Assembly (NCBI RefSeq): GCF_004803695.1
Contig: NZ_CP039393.1
Span: 2,790,001 to 2,854,000 of the forward strand
Direction: 5' to 3'
From: Muribaculum gordoncarteri
Lineage (GTDB): Bacteria > Bacteroidota > Bacteroidia > Bacteroidales > Muribaculaceae
DNA: 64,000 bases
A model generated the notes under the pieces. The model was not told the origin of the DNA and searched no databases. It saw only the letters and a program-made list of their open reading frames with translations. Position numbers and translations under genes: made by a program. Positions 43,052-51,446 of this stretch are shown here, piece by piece (within the stretch, counting starts at the first letter, position 1; the number at the start of each line of letters is the position of its first letter).

Positions 43052-44407
43052 TTGGACACTGACCCCTTGCCAGCCACATCGCCTTTGGTAGCGATGATAA
43101 TGGCTGCTGAACAACTTGTTACCGTAGTTCCCCCATCTGCAGGCTGCATAGTCGCACTCGTGTGCGCCGCCATAGCCCTTGTGGTTTCCGGATTTGTTTC
43201 AGGTAGCGAAATTGCGTATTTTTCACTCACCCCCTCACAGTGTGAGGAACTTGATGAGTCACCCAAAGGAGCATCTATAAGAAAACTGCTCTCGGCTCCG
43301 GAAAGACTTCTTGCTACTATTCTCATAGCCAACAATCTCGTCAATGTGACGATTGTTATTCTGTGTAACTTCGCCATGAACCGCATTTTCATATTTCATA
43401 GCGGAGTCCTAAGTTTTGTATTCCAGACCGTAGTACTTACATTCCTGATTTTGCTCTTCGGCGAGATTCTGCCGAAACTTTATGCCAACAACTACACCCT
43501 TCAGTGGGCGAAAATGGCCGTAGGCGGAATCGGAGCTATGGTCAAAACGTTCTCGCCGCTCTCGTCGATGCTCGTCAAGAGCTCTACTATCGTAAACCGC
43601 GTGGTCACAAAAAAGGCCGAGAACATATCTACCGACGACCTCACCCAAGCTCTTGAAATAACCGATGTAAAAGCGCCCGACGAAAAGGAGATGCTTGAAG
43701 GCATTCTCAAGTTCGGCGACACTACAGCTTCCGAAATCATGACACCGCGCGTCGATATGACCGACATCGACATCACTTCCACATTTGAAGAGGTTATGGA
43801 TGTGGTGCTCTCAAGCGGATTCTCCCGACTTCCCGTCTACGCCGACACCGAGGACAACATTAAAGGCGTGCTCTACAGCCGCGACCTGCTTCCCTATATC
43901 GGACGCAAGACCGAGAACTTCGAATGGCAGAAACTTGTGCGTGAAACCTACTTCGTGCCCGAATCGCGCATGATCGACGACCTCCTTGAGGACTTCCGCC
44001 GTCGACGCATCCACATGGCTATCGTGGTCGATGAGTACGGAGGCACCCAGGGCCTTGTGACCCTTGAGGATGTACTTGAAGAGATTGTGGGCGACATCAA
44101 CGACGAGTACGACGAAGAAGAGATTACCTACCGTAAGCTTCCCGACGACACCTACGTGTTTGAGGGCAAGACACTGCTCACCGACTTTTTCCGTATCACC
44201 GACCTTGACGAGGAGGATTATGCCGCCGTAACCGAGGATTGCGACACCCTTGCCGGAATGTTGCTTGCCATAAAGGGTGACTTCCCCAAAAGCAAGGAGT
44301 CGATTGTCTACGGCCGCTGCCGATTCCTCGTGTTGACAATAGAGCGTCATCGCATAGCAAGCGTAAGAGTCAAGGTAATGCCTGTCGAGGACTATGCTGA
44401 AAAGTGA
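43052..44407 (+). CDS. gldE: CNNM/HlyC-type membrane protein, GldE
   Basis: 451 residues. The N-terminus begins with TTG: the residues DTDPLP directly after it match the MDxDP start seen in GldE, so TTG is preferred over ATGs at 43094 and 43100. Four membrane helices of the DUF21/CNNM type (LVVSGFVSGSEIAYFSLTP) precede a CBS pair (about 215-330, MTPRVDMTDIDI) and a CorC_HlyC domain at the C-terminus. In flavobacteria GldE is linked to gliding, but it also occurs in non-gliding Bacteroidetes, where divalent-cation handling or lipoprotein function is suspected. gldD overlaps its 3' end. TAAATTTG at 42983-42990 is a likely -7 box. Confidence 0.88.
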   Translation: MDTDPLPATSPLVAMIMAAEQLVTVVPPSAGCIVALVCAAIALVVSGFVSGSEIAYFSLTPSQCEELDESPKGASIRKLLSAPERLLATILIANNLVNVTIVILCNFAMNRIFIFHSGVLSFVFQTVVLTFLILLFGEILPKLYANNYTLQWAKMAVGGIGAMVKTFSPLSSMLVKSSTIVNRVVTKKAENISTDDLTQALEITDVKAPDEKEMLEGILKFGDTTASEIMTPRVDMTDIDITSTFEEVMDVVLSSGFSRLPVYADTEDNIKGVLYSRDLLPYIGRKTENFEWQKLVRETYFVPESRMIDDLLEDFRRRRIHMAIVVDEYGGTQGLVTLEDVLEEIVGDINDEYDEEEITYRKLPDDTYVFEGKTLLTDFFRITDLDEEDYAAVTEDCDTLAGMLLAIKGDFPKSKESIVYGRCRFLVLTIERHRIASVRVKVMPVEDYAEK

Positions 44408-45008
44408 TCTACGCCGCAGTCGCGTCATAAGCTATGCGGCAGTACTGCTTGTCACGGCCGTTTCCGTGCTTGGAATGGAGTGTGGCCGCTCCGACAACAG
44501 CTCCCCCGCCCCGCGGCGCACGGCCTACCCCCGCATCGAGTGTTACGACACGGTCTACGCCCGCGTCAACTCTTTCCCTTTGAACTTATGGATAAACTTC
44601 AACGCTTCGGTCGACGGACAACGCGATGACGACGGCTCGCAATGGCTCGATGTCACCTATCCGCGTTACAACGCCGTCCTGCACCTCACCTATACGCCTG
44701 TCAACCGTGGCACAGCAGCCCGGGTGCTCGACAACCGCCGGGAGCGCATGGACATGAACGTTGGCGAACATCATGCCGATGTTACCGCAACAACCTCGCA
44801 GTCGGGCGTGACATCCCTTATCGTCAAGGCTCCTGCCGCTGTCGTGACTCCGCTGCAGTGGATGGCTACCGACAGCGTTGCATTTGTGCTCAGCGGTGCC
44901 CTGGAGATTAAAGGCAACGACAGGTCGGCGGAAGAAACGGCTCCTATTGTCGAAGCCGTCTACAACGACATCCTGATGGCGGCGCGGAGGCTGTCACGTG
45001 ATGATTGA
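44394..45008 (+). CDS. gldD: lipoprotein GldD
   Basis: 204 residues, lipobox LGMEC (Cys30). The order YPRIECYD, FPLNLWINFNASV and QWLDVTYPRYNAVLHLTYTPV matches GldD (FPF..., YP...A.IHLSY pattern). It overlaps gldE by 14 bases and the phosphopantetheinyl transferase gene by eight, so the three are a coupled operon. GldD is an essential lipoprotein for gliding in Flavobacterium and is kept here in a bacterium with no other gliding genes in view. Confidence 0.86.
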   Translation: MLKSDLRRSRVISYAAVLLVTAVSVLGMECGRSDNSSPAPRRTAYPRIECYDTVYARVNSFPLNLWINFNASVDGQRDDDGSQWLDVTYPRYNAVLHLTYTPVNRGTAARVLDNRRERMDMNVGEHHADVTATTSQSGVTSLIVKAPAAVVTPLQWMATDSVAFVLSGALEIKGNDRSAEETAPIVEAVYNDILMAARRLSRDD

Positions 45009-45567
45009 TACCCTTGAACTTGCCGGATGCAGGGTCTACCTGCTGGAATTTGCCGTGGGCGACAGGTGCAGCGGTCAGCGCGAAGGCGAAAAGCGGGCCG
45101 TAAGGGAGATTGTTGAGTCGGTTTTCGGCGACAATGCCGTTTTGTCGCATCGCCCCGACGGTTCACCCGTGGTCGAGGGATGCAATGTGGAAATATCGGT
45201 TTCCCACTGTCGCGGAGTCGCGGCGGTTGCTGTCAATACCGATTCGCAGCGCATCGGCATCGACATCGAGGAGTTTCGCGACGCCTTGAAGAAGGTCGCT
45301 AAAAAATATCTTTCACCGGCTGAAATGGAGCGATGCACCGCTCCCTGCCAACTGCTTACCGCATGGACCGTCAAGGAGGCCCTTTACAAGGCCGCCGGAG
45401 TAAGCGGTGTGAATTTTGCCAACGGTGTGAGGCTTCCGTTGCCTGAAAGCGACACGGGCGAAGTCGACACTCCGTCGGGTGTCAAGCGGTTCAAGGTCAT
45501 GTCGGTTGACTGGCGAGGTCGACGGCTCAGCATTGCCATTCCCTGCGCTCACTCCTTTATTCCGTAG
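45001..45567 (+). CDS. 4'-phosphopantetheinyl transferase
   Basis: 188 residues from the ATG at 45001 (a GTG lies one codon earlier). It transfers 4'-phosphopantetheine from CoA to carrier proteins. ISVSHCRGVAAVAV (about 62-75), the Mg-binding IGIDIEEF (about 85-92) and WTVKEALYKAAG (about 121-132) are the family motifs. Its 3' end overlaps the 3' end of the convergent upp gene by 19 bases. Confidence 0.9.
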   Translation: MIDTLELAGCRVYLLEFAVGDRCSGQREGEKRAVREIVESVFGDNAVLSHRPDGSPVVEGCNVEISVSHCRGVAAVAVNTDSQRIGIDIEEFRDALKKVAKKYLSPAEMERCTAPCQLLTAWTVKEALYKAAGVSGVNFANGVRLPLPESDTGEVDTPSGVKRFKVMSVDWRGRRLSIAIPCAHSFIP

Positions 45568-46202
45568 GCAAGATCGCCGGCATCACCGAGTCCCGGCACA
45601 ATGTAGCTGTGGGAATTTATTTCGGGGTCTATTGCGCCCACCCACACCGTGGTCTTGTCATCGGGAAATCGTTCGCGTATATAGTCTATCGCAACCTGTG
45701 AGGCGATCACCGATGCTATGTGAATCTTTTCGGGCTCACCCTTTGTAAGCAACGCCCGGTAGCTCAGCTCCATCGATGCGCCGGTGGCGAGCATGGGATC
45801 GGCAAGTATGAGCGTCTTCCCGTCAAGGCGCGGCGATGCTATGTATTCAATGAACACATCGAAGTTCTCTTTCTCCTTATATTTGCGATAAGCCGACACA
45901 AAAGCGTTTTCGGCCTGATCGAGTGTGTTCAGGAAGCCGAGATGAAAAGGCACTCCTGCGCGGAATATCGTGCCGAGCACAACTTTGTCGGCAATTACAT
46001 TGCAGGTTGCGGTGTCGAGCGGTGTCGTTATTTCGACCTGACGGTAATTGAATGTCTTGCTTATTTCGTAGGCCATAATCTCGCCTATTCTTTCAAGATT
46101 GCGGCGGAATCGGAGCATGTCGTGCTGAATGTCGACATTACGCAGCTCCATCATGTATTGACTGATGACCGAATGATTGTCGTCGAAGTTTACTATCTTC
46201 AT
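45549..46202 (-). CDS. upp: uracil phosphoribosyltransferase
   Basis: 217 residues. It salvages uracil with PRPP to make UMP. The PRPP loop ILADPMLATGASM (about 131-143) and the C-terminal uracil-binding GAIDPEINSHSYIVPGLGDAGD (about 188-209) are conserved. It follows the HAD hydrolase gene after 32 bases. Confidence 0.94.
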   Translation of the reverse strand: MKIVNFDDNHSVISQYMMELRNVDIQHDMLRFRRNLERIGEIMAYEISKTFNYRQVEITTPLDTATCNVIADKVVLGTIFRAGVPFHLGFLNTLDQAENAFVSAYRKYKEKENFDVFIEYIASPRLDGKTLILADPMLATGASMELSYRALLTKGEPEKIHIASVIASQVAIDYIRERFPDDKTTVWVGAIDPEINSHSYIVPGLGDAGDLAYGIKE

Positions 46203-46234
46203 GGTTGTTATTGTTTAGTGACGGTGTTATGTTG

Positions 46235-46855
46235 TTATGAGAGGCCCTTCTCGGCGATAAGGTCGTAGAACTCCTTGCCGGGAGCCACGTGCATTATATT
46301 GAATCCCAATGCGGCCGCAGCATCGACATTGGCCTGCGAATCGTCGAAAAACAGGGTTTCCTCAGGCTGTATGCCCAATTTGCTCACGACACGCTCAAAT
46401 ATTTCGGCATCGGGCTTTATGCACTTCTCCTCAAATGAGGTGACGGTGCCGTCGAAGTAGTCGTGCAGTTGCAGTCCCTCCTGGCGGAACTCCTCGGCGA
46501 TGCGCGAATTCCACATGATTGAGTTGGTGTTGGAGAGCAGGTATATTCCGAAGCGCTCACGGAGTTTGCGCAGCTCTTGCAGTCGGCGCAAGGGTATTCC
46601 CACCAGAAATTGGTTGAATGCGTTGTCGATTGCGGCATCGTCGACATCCTCGGGAATGTGACGGCGCACCTCCTCGCGAAACTCCTCTTCAGTTATTTTA
46701 CCCTCCTCAAGTTTCAGGAATGGGCCCTTCTGGCCGTAGTCGCCCAGAAAGCGGTCTATGTCGTTCATTCCGAGCCGACGGAAAGCTGCCTCGCAGTTTT
46801 GTCGGCGTATGTCCATGATGACACCGCCGAGGTCGAAAAGCAAATTCTTTATCAT
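46235..46855 (-). CDS. HAD-family phosphatase
   Basis: 206 residues. Motif I FDLGGVIMD (about 7-15), motif II with LLSNTNS (about 104-110), motif III KPDAEIF (about 145-151) and FFDDSQANVDAA (about 165-176) place it in the HAD IA group near YihX-type sugar-phosphate phosphatases. The substrate is unknown. It probably shares a transcript with upp. Confidence 0.88.
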   Translation of the reverse strand: MIKNLLFDLGGVIMDIRRQNCEAAFRRLGMNDIDRFLGDYGQKGPFLKLEEGKITEEEFREEVRRHIPEDVDDAAIDNAFNQFLVGIPLRRLQELRKLRERFGIYLLSNTNSIMWNSRIAEEFRQEGLQLHDYFDGTVTSFEEKCIKPDAEIFERVVSKLGIQPEETLFFDDSQANVDAAAALGFNIMHVAPGKEFYDLIAEKGLS

Positions 46856-46912
46856 GTCACAAACTTACTAAATTTTATCATTACGGCATCGCATTAAATG
46901 CCCGAAAATGCA

Positions 46913-46948
46913 GAATCCGGCAACTCAGTTCAGTGAGAGGCCGGATTC
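46913..46948 (-). terminator. pfkA terminator
   Basis: GAATCCGG (46913-46920) pairs with CCGGATTC (46941-46948) with an inner ACTCA/TGAG stem, 22 bases past the pfkA stop, followed by a T-rich stretch on the minus strand. Confidence 0.65.
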
Positions 46949-46970
46949 CGTAAAAATTTTAATTGGCTTA

Positions 46971-47951
46971 TTATATCGACAAGCGGCGAAGTGTGTTGAG
47001 CAGGTCGCGGTTGATGGGCTTGTCATTCTTGATGGCCTTTGAGAACGGAACGTAGACAATCTGGTCGTTGGATATACCGATCATCACGTTGCGCTGATCC
47101 TCAAGGAGAGCGTCGATGGCGGCTGAACCGAGGCGCGACGCAAGGATGCGGTCGCTTGCCGTGGGTGAACCACCGCGCTGCAGATGTCCGAGTATCGACA
47201 CTCTTACATCATAGCCGGGATACTCGTTCTTCACGCGTTCGGCGAGAGCCATTGCACCGCCGGTGACGGGGCTTTCGGCTACGAGCACGATCGATGAGTT
47301 TTTGCTCTTGCGGAATCCGTTCTGGATAAGTTCGGCCAACTGGTCGACCTCGGTCGATATTTCGGGGATTATAGCTGCTTCGGCTCCGGCGGCTATGGCA
47401 CCGTTAAGGGCAAGGAAGCCTGCGTCGCGGCCCATAACTTCGATAAAGAAGAGTCGCTCATGGCTCGTTGCGGTGTCACGTATCTTGTCGACACACTCCA
47501 TGATGGTGTTGAGGGCTGTGTCGTAGCCTATGGTCTTGTCGGTACCAAACAGGTCGTTGTCAATTGTACCGGGAAGACCGATGATGGGGAAATTGAATTC
47601 GGAAGCGAATATGCGCGCTCCTGTAAGCGAGCCGTCGCCGCCTATCACAACAAGAGCGTCGATGCCGTGCTGGCGTATTGTGTCGTAAGCAAGCTGTCGT
47701 CCTTCTGCTGTTTCAAACTCTTTACAACGGGCGGTTTTCAGGATTGTGCCGCCCATCTGAATGATATTCGATACGTTTTGGGTCTTGAATTCAACTATCT
47801 CGTTGGTTATAAGGCCGCGATAGCCGCGGTAGATGCCTTTTACCTTGAAACCGCTGAATATTGCCGAGCGGGTTACCGCACGAATTGCGGCGTTCATTCC
47901 GGGAGCGTCGCCTCCCGAGGTGAGAATACCAATAGTCTTAATTGCTGGCAT
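46971..47951 (-). CDS. pfkA: ATP-dependent 6-phosphofructokinase
   Basis: 326 residues from the ATG at 47951; the frame extends nine codons upstream, but those are hydrophobic and unlike the family. [18 protein letters not shown] (about 8-25), [11 protein letters not shown] (about 100-110), the catalytic [11 protein letters not shown] (about 125-135) and [10 protein letters not shown] (about 170-179) are classical. It commits fructose 6-phosphate to glycolysis. Single gene with its own terminator. Confidence 0.95.
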   Translation of the reverse strand: MPAIKTIGILTSGGDAPGMNAAIRAVTRSAIFSGFKVKGIYRGYRGLITNEIVEFKTQNVSNIIQMGGTILKTARCKEFETAEGRQLAYDTIRQHGIDALVVIGGDGSLTGARIFASEFNFPIIGLPGTIDNDLFGTDKTIGYDTALNTIMECVDKIRDTATSHERLFFIEVMGRDAGFLALNGAIAAGAEAAIIPEISTEVDQLAELIQNGFRKSKNSSIVLVAESPVTGGAMALAERVKNEYPGYDVRVSILGHLQRGGSPTASDRILASRLGSAAIDALLEDQRNVMIGISNDQIVYVPFSKAIKNDKPINRDLLNTLRRLSI

Positions 47952-48031
47952 ATATATTATTATTAATAAAATGAACAAGCGTCACGGCGCAAAGATACTT
48001 AATAGGAGTGTGATATGCAATAAATGAAATC

Positions 48032-48655
48032 CTAAATTTTATTTACGGGGCTCTCTGCGTCGGCGTCACCGTTGTTCATGTTGTCGGCCGGCGTTGAGGC
48101 CTCGGCGGCCTTGGTTGTTGCTACAGGTTCCACAGCGGTGATGATGCAGCATGTGGCACCGCGCCAGGGGAGCGATCCCCAATAGCGTTTATAGGTGACA
48201 TTGACCTGACGGCCGGTACCCTTGACATCTACGAGCATTTTTGCCAGTTCGGGATTGTCGACCGAGAAGATGAAGTCACGTGAATAGAGTCGCGTCGAGT
48301 CGGTAAGCGCACTCTGCACAATCATCTGTCCCTCCCAGGTCTTGAACACGATTCCCCTGCGCTCCATCGACACTATATAGCCTCGCTCGGTGGCATCGGT
48401 AACGTATGGATTGAAGTAGCGTATCCATGTAGCGGCGGCGAGCACAAGCGCGATAATGACCACCGACCACCAGAATATGCGTTTCCACGCGCGGCGACGG
48501 CGATGCGGCTTCTCCTCGCGTGCGGGCTGCTGTGGCTCGTTGGCTTCAGTCTTGGCGTTAATGTCGTTGTCGAAGTTGATCGTTGAAGGCTGCGTCGACT
48601 GCTTGTTATCATCGTCGTCGGCCATGAAGTAATCGGGCTTGTTGTCGAAGTCCAT
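48032..48655 (-). CDS. single-pass membrane protein, unknown function
   Basis: 207 residues. An acidic, Gln/Asn-rich cytoplasmic head with RRRRAWKR before one membrane helix (WWSVVIIALVLAAATWI, about 62-78), then a periplasmic domain (YIVSMERRGIVFKTWEGQMIV, VNVTYKRYWGSLPWRG). Related proteins occur widely in Bacteroidales without a known role. It begins 13 bases downstream of the flippase-like gene. Confidence 0.75.
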   Translation of the reverse strand: MDFDNKPDYFMADDDDNKQSTQPSTINFDNDINAKTEANEPQQPAREEKPHRRRRAWKRIFWWSVVIIALVLAAATWIRYFNPYVTDATERGYIVSMERRGIVFKTWEGQMIVQSALTDSTRLYSRDFIFSVDNPELAKMLVDVKGTGRQVNVTYKRYWGSLPWRGATCCIITAVEPVATTKAAEASTPADNMNNGDADAESPVNKI

Positions 48656-48668
48656 GTTATAGGGAGCT

Positions 48669-49691
48669 TTAGTTGATTGATTGTTGTTGCTTTGAGGTGA
48701 CGCTGCGCTTGTCGAGGGCTATGCCGATGAATGCATATAGTCCGAGCAACACAAGCAGGCATGTCTGTGCGCCCCACACTATCATGGCGAATGCCGCAGC
48801 CTGATTCATGCCCACGCCGTAGATGCCGAGCGAGAAAATGACGGCAATGTGCCAGGGGCCGAGTCCGCCGTTGCTGGGGATGCCCATCGATACGCTCGAA
48901 AGCACGAATGTCACGAGAGCGGCCACGATGCCGAGATGCTCGGTGAAGGGGAAAGCGAAGAATGCAAGATAGAGCTGCATGAAGTAGCAGCCCCAGATGG
49001 CTACGGTGTAGAGGAGCCAGCGGCCCTTGTGAGGCATGCGACCTATGACGGCAAATCCTTCCCAAAGGTCGGCCACTGCCTTGCGCACCTTCAGCACCCA
49101 TTTGTTGGTGGTGCGGCTTGTGAATAGCCACACAAGCAGGAGCGCGCCCGCTACGACTACGCCCCACACCCACGGCGAACTGATTGTGTTGAGAATGCCC
49201 TGATAGGTTTCAGGATATTTTTCGCCGAAAGCGATAAACGCGCTGTTGGCGATGAAGAATGTGCTCACTGTGAGCAGCAGCACGGTCACGGTGTCGGCAA
49301 GTCGGTCACACACCATTGAGCCAAACACGGTGGTGAATTGCGAGTCTTGTCTTTTTGCGATGTAGATCGAGCGCCACAGTTCGCCAAGACGCGGAAATAT
49401 CAGGTTTATGGCGTAGGTGCCGAATATACTCCACACGAGAGGATTCAGCGGAGTCCTTATGTTGAGCGCATTAAGCTGTATGCTCCAGCGCATGGCTCGG
49501 AAAATATGGGAAAATATACTGATTACTAACGCTATACCTATCCAGATGTAGTTGCATTTGCTTATCTCCTCCTTCATGGCTTCGATGTCGACCTTTGTGT
49601 AAAGGTAGTAACATAACCATGCGCTCAGCACTATAGGCAATCCGTACTTGAACAGGTTGCGAAGCAGGGCCATTGATTTTTTCTTTTCCAC
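48669..49691 (-). CDS. flippase-like/lysylphosphatidylglycerol synthase TM-domain family protein
   Basis: 340 residues, about eight membrane helices. The pattern IGIALVISIFSHIFRAMRW (about 51-69), TYAINLIFPRLGELWRSIYIAK (about 92-113) and GIPSNGGLGPWHIAV (about 273-287) is that of the UPF0104/YbhN family, membrane proteins of possible lipid-transfer function. An alternative start at 49673 is possible. It precedes the single-pass protein gene in one transcript. Confidence 0.85.
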   Translation of the reverse strand: MEKKKSMALLRNLFKYGLPIVLSAWLCYYLYTKVDIEAMKEEISKCNYIWIGIALVISIFSHIFRAMRWSIQLNALNIRTPLNPLVWSIFGTYAINLIFPRLGELWRSIYIAKRQDSQFTTVFGSMVCDRLADTVTVLLLTVSTFFIANSAFIAFGEKYPETYQGILNTISSPWVWGVVVAGALLLVWLFTSRTTNKWVLKVRKAVADLWEGFAVIGRMPHKGRWLLYTVAIWGCYFMQLYLAFFAFPFTEHLGIVAALVTFVLSSVSMGIPSNGGLGPWHIAVIFSLGIYGVGMNQAAAFAMIVWGAQTCLLVLLGLYAFIGIALDKRSVTSKQQQSIN

Positions 49692-49900
49692 GTTGTTGAA
49701 AAATGTAGGTTGAAAGACTCACTTTAGTGATGCAAAGATAGCACAATTAAATTACACCGTCACAACATAGCCAAGCCTAATTTGGGCAACGAAATGGATG
49801 ATTGTTTCTATTTGTTGGCATAAAAGTCGAATAATAGGTAAATATTATGATGATTTTATGAAATATCTTATTTTTGTGGAATCAAAGGATAAAAACTGAC

Positions 49901-50812
49901 ATGAAAGAACAATCAATCGAGCTCGACCACATTAAGCATATTGCCAATTTTTCATCAGACTACAGCAGTTTCGGCCGCGATTACGTGTTTTCACGGTTGA
50001 AACCGGGCACGCATCCGGCGTTGAACTATGAGAGTCCGTGGCGTTTCAACGGCATGACATTGGTGCTGGCCCTTGAAGGATTTAAGTCGATAGAGGTCAA
50101 TCTTGAGATGCTGGAGGTAAGTCCGGCATCGATAATATCGATACATCCCGACAGCATCGTGAGAATGGGTGAGATTGACTGGTCACACCTTGAAGCATAC
50201 GTCCTGTTTATGTCACGCGATTTCATCCGCGACATAAACCTCGACATGAACGTGATTAATGCAAGTGTGCTGATGTCGCATCATAAGCCGGTAATAAAGC
50301 TTTCCGATAAGGAAACCGAACTCGTGCGACGCTATCTTGAACTGCTGCACCTGAATGCTTCGGAGGACGAAAAAAGTCTATACGTAAAGAGCATTGCCCG
50401 CAATCTTGTGGCCGCACTCGTTTATCAGATTATGGAAGCCGTGTCAAAGCGCAAGAACGAAACCGAGGAGGAACCCGATTCTCACTCGCGTTCTCGCCGT
50501 GTGAGTTATGTCCACGATTTTATGACTCTTGTCAACCGACACCACGGGCGGGAGCGTTCGGTGGGATTCTATGCCGACAAGCTTTACATCTCTCCGAAAT
50601 ATCTGTCGCTGATAATCAAGGAATCGACCGGTCGCAGCGCAGCCGAATGGATCGACGAGTATGTGATACTTGAAGCCAAAAATCTGCTCCGGTTCTCAGG
50701 CAAAAACATCCAGCAGATAGCCTACGAGCTCAACTTTACCAACCAGTCATCGTTTGGTAAATACTTCAAGCACCTCACCGGCATGTCGCCTTCGGAATTC
50801 CAACGCTCCTGA
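49901..50812 (+). CDS. AraC-family transcriptional regulator
   Basis: 303 residues from the ATG at 49901 (a GTG at 49874 lies at the promoter). The C-terminal 100 residues hold the two helix-turn-helix motifs (ADKLYISPKYLSLIIKESTGRS and QQIAYELNFTNQSSFGKYFKHLTGMSP). The N-terminal 190 residues are a cupin-like sensor of unknown ligand. TATTTTTG (49869-49876) is a possible -7 box. It converges directly on the basic-tail protein gene (no gap). Confidence 0.92.
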   Translation: MKEQSIELDHIKHIANFSSDYSSFGRDYVFSRLKPGTHPALNYESPWRFNGMTLVLALEGFKSIEVNLEMLEVSPASIISIHPDSIVRMGEIDWSHLEAYVLFMSRDFIRDINLDMNVINASVLMSHHKPVIKLSDKETELVRRYLELLHLNASEDEKSLYVKSIARNLVAALVYQIMEAVSKRKNETEEEPDSHSRSRRVSYVHDFMTLVNRHHGRERSVGFYADKLYISPKYLSLIIKESTGRSAAEWIDEYVILEAKNLLRFSGKNIQQIAYELNFTNQSSFGKYFKHLTGMSPSEFQRS

Positions 50813-51379
50813 TTAGTGGCGGCGGCGATGGCGGTTGCGGCGGCGCGACCTGTGGGCGATGAGCTTTTCAAGCGTGCTTTTGCCCGGTTGGCCGGCGGCA
50901 GGGACATTGACTGCGGCAGGCGCAGGCTCGGCCACCGGAGCGGGCTGTCGGCCGCTTGGCACCGTTGCCGGGGCAGGAGATGCCGATTCCGGTTGCTTAA
51001 CCACCATCACAGGGTCAGACTGCACTGCGGGCTTAGGTTGCATTGCGGGGCTGGGCTGCGCCGAAATGTTGCGGACTATCGAGGGCCTTTGCTCGGCCTC
51101 CTGGCGGCGGGATTGTGATGCGGCCTTGCGATCGCGGGCGAGGCGGCGAAGCTCACGGGCACGATAGCGGCGGCGTATCGTGGGCATGATGAGCATGAAG
51201 ATGGCGCGGGGCACGCCCTCCGAAACTTCAATTACCGTCAGGTCGCGCTGATAGGCCTCGATTGCGGCGCATATCTCGTCGCGGTAATGCTTGGGAAGGC
51301 GGTCGACTGCATCCTTCCACTCCTGATCAAACTTTAATCCCCGGCCTCGGCGGCTCTGTACTTTCGATGTATTTTCCAT
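50813..51379 (-). CDS. unknown basic, Pro/Ala-rich protein
   Basis: 188 residues from the ATG at 51379. The N-terminal part (FDQEWKDAVDRLPKHYRDEICAAIEAYQRD) is helical and resembles the head of phage-replication-like and DUF-type proteins; residues 85-165 are a Pro/Ala/Gln-rich linker, and the end is extremely basic (RSRRRNRHRRRH), suggesting nucleic-acid binding. Function unknown. The neighbours give no operon context. Confidence 0.6.
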   Translation of the reverse strand: MENTSKVQSRRGRGLKFDQEWKDAVDRLPKHYRDEICAAIEAYQRDLTVIEVSEGVPRAIFMLIMPTIRRRYRARELRRLARDRKAASQSRRQEAEQRPSIVRNISAQPSPAMQPKPAVQSDPVMVVKQPESASPAPATVPSGRQPAPVAEPAPAAVNVPAAGQPGKSTLEKLIAHRSRRRNRHRRRH

Positions 51380-51446
51380 AGTTACTTTTTTCCTGCAAAT
51401 ATAGTACGCCGAAACCCCCGATTTCACCCCATAATGTCGCGAAGCG

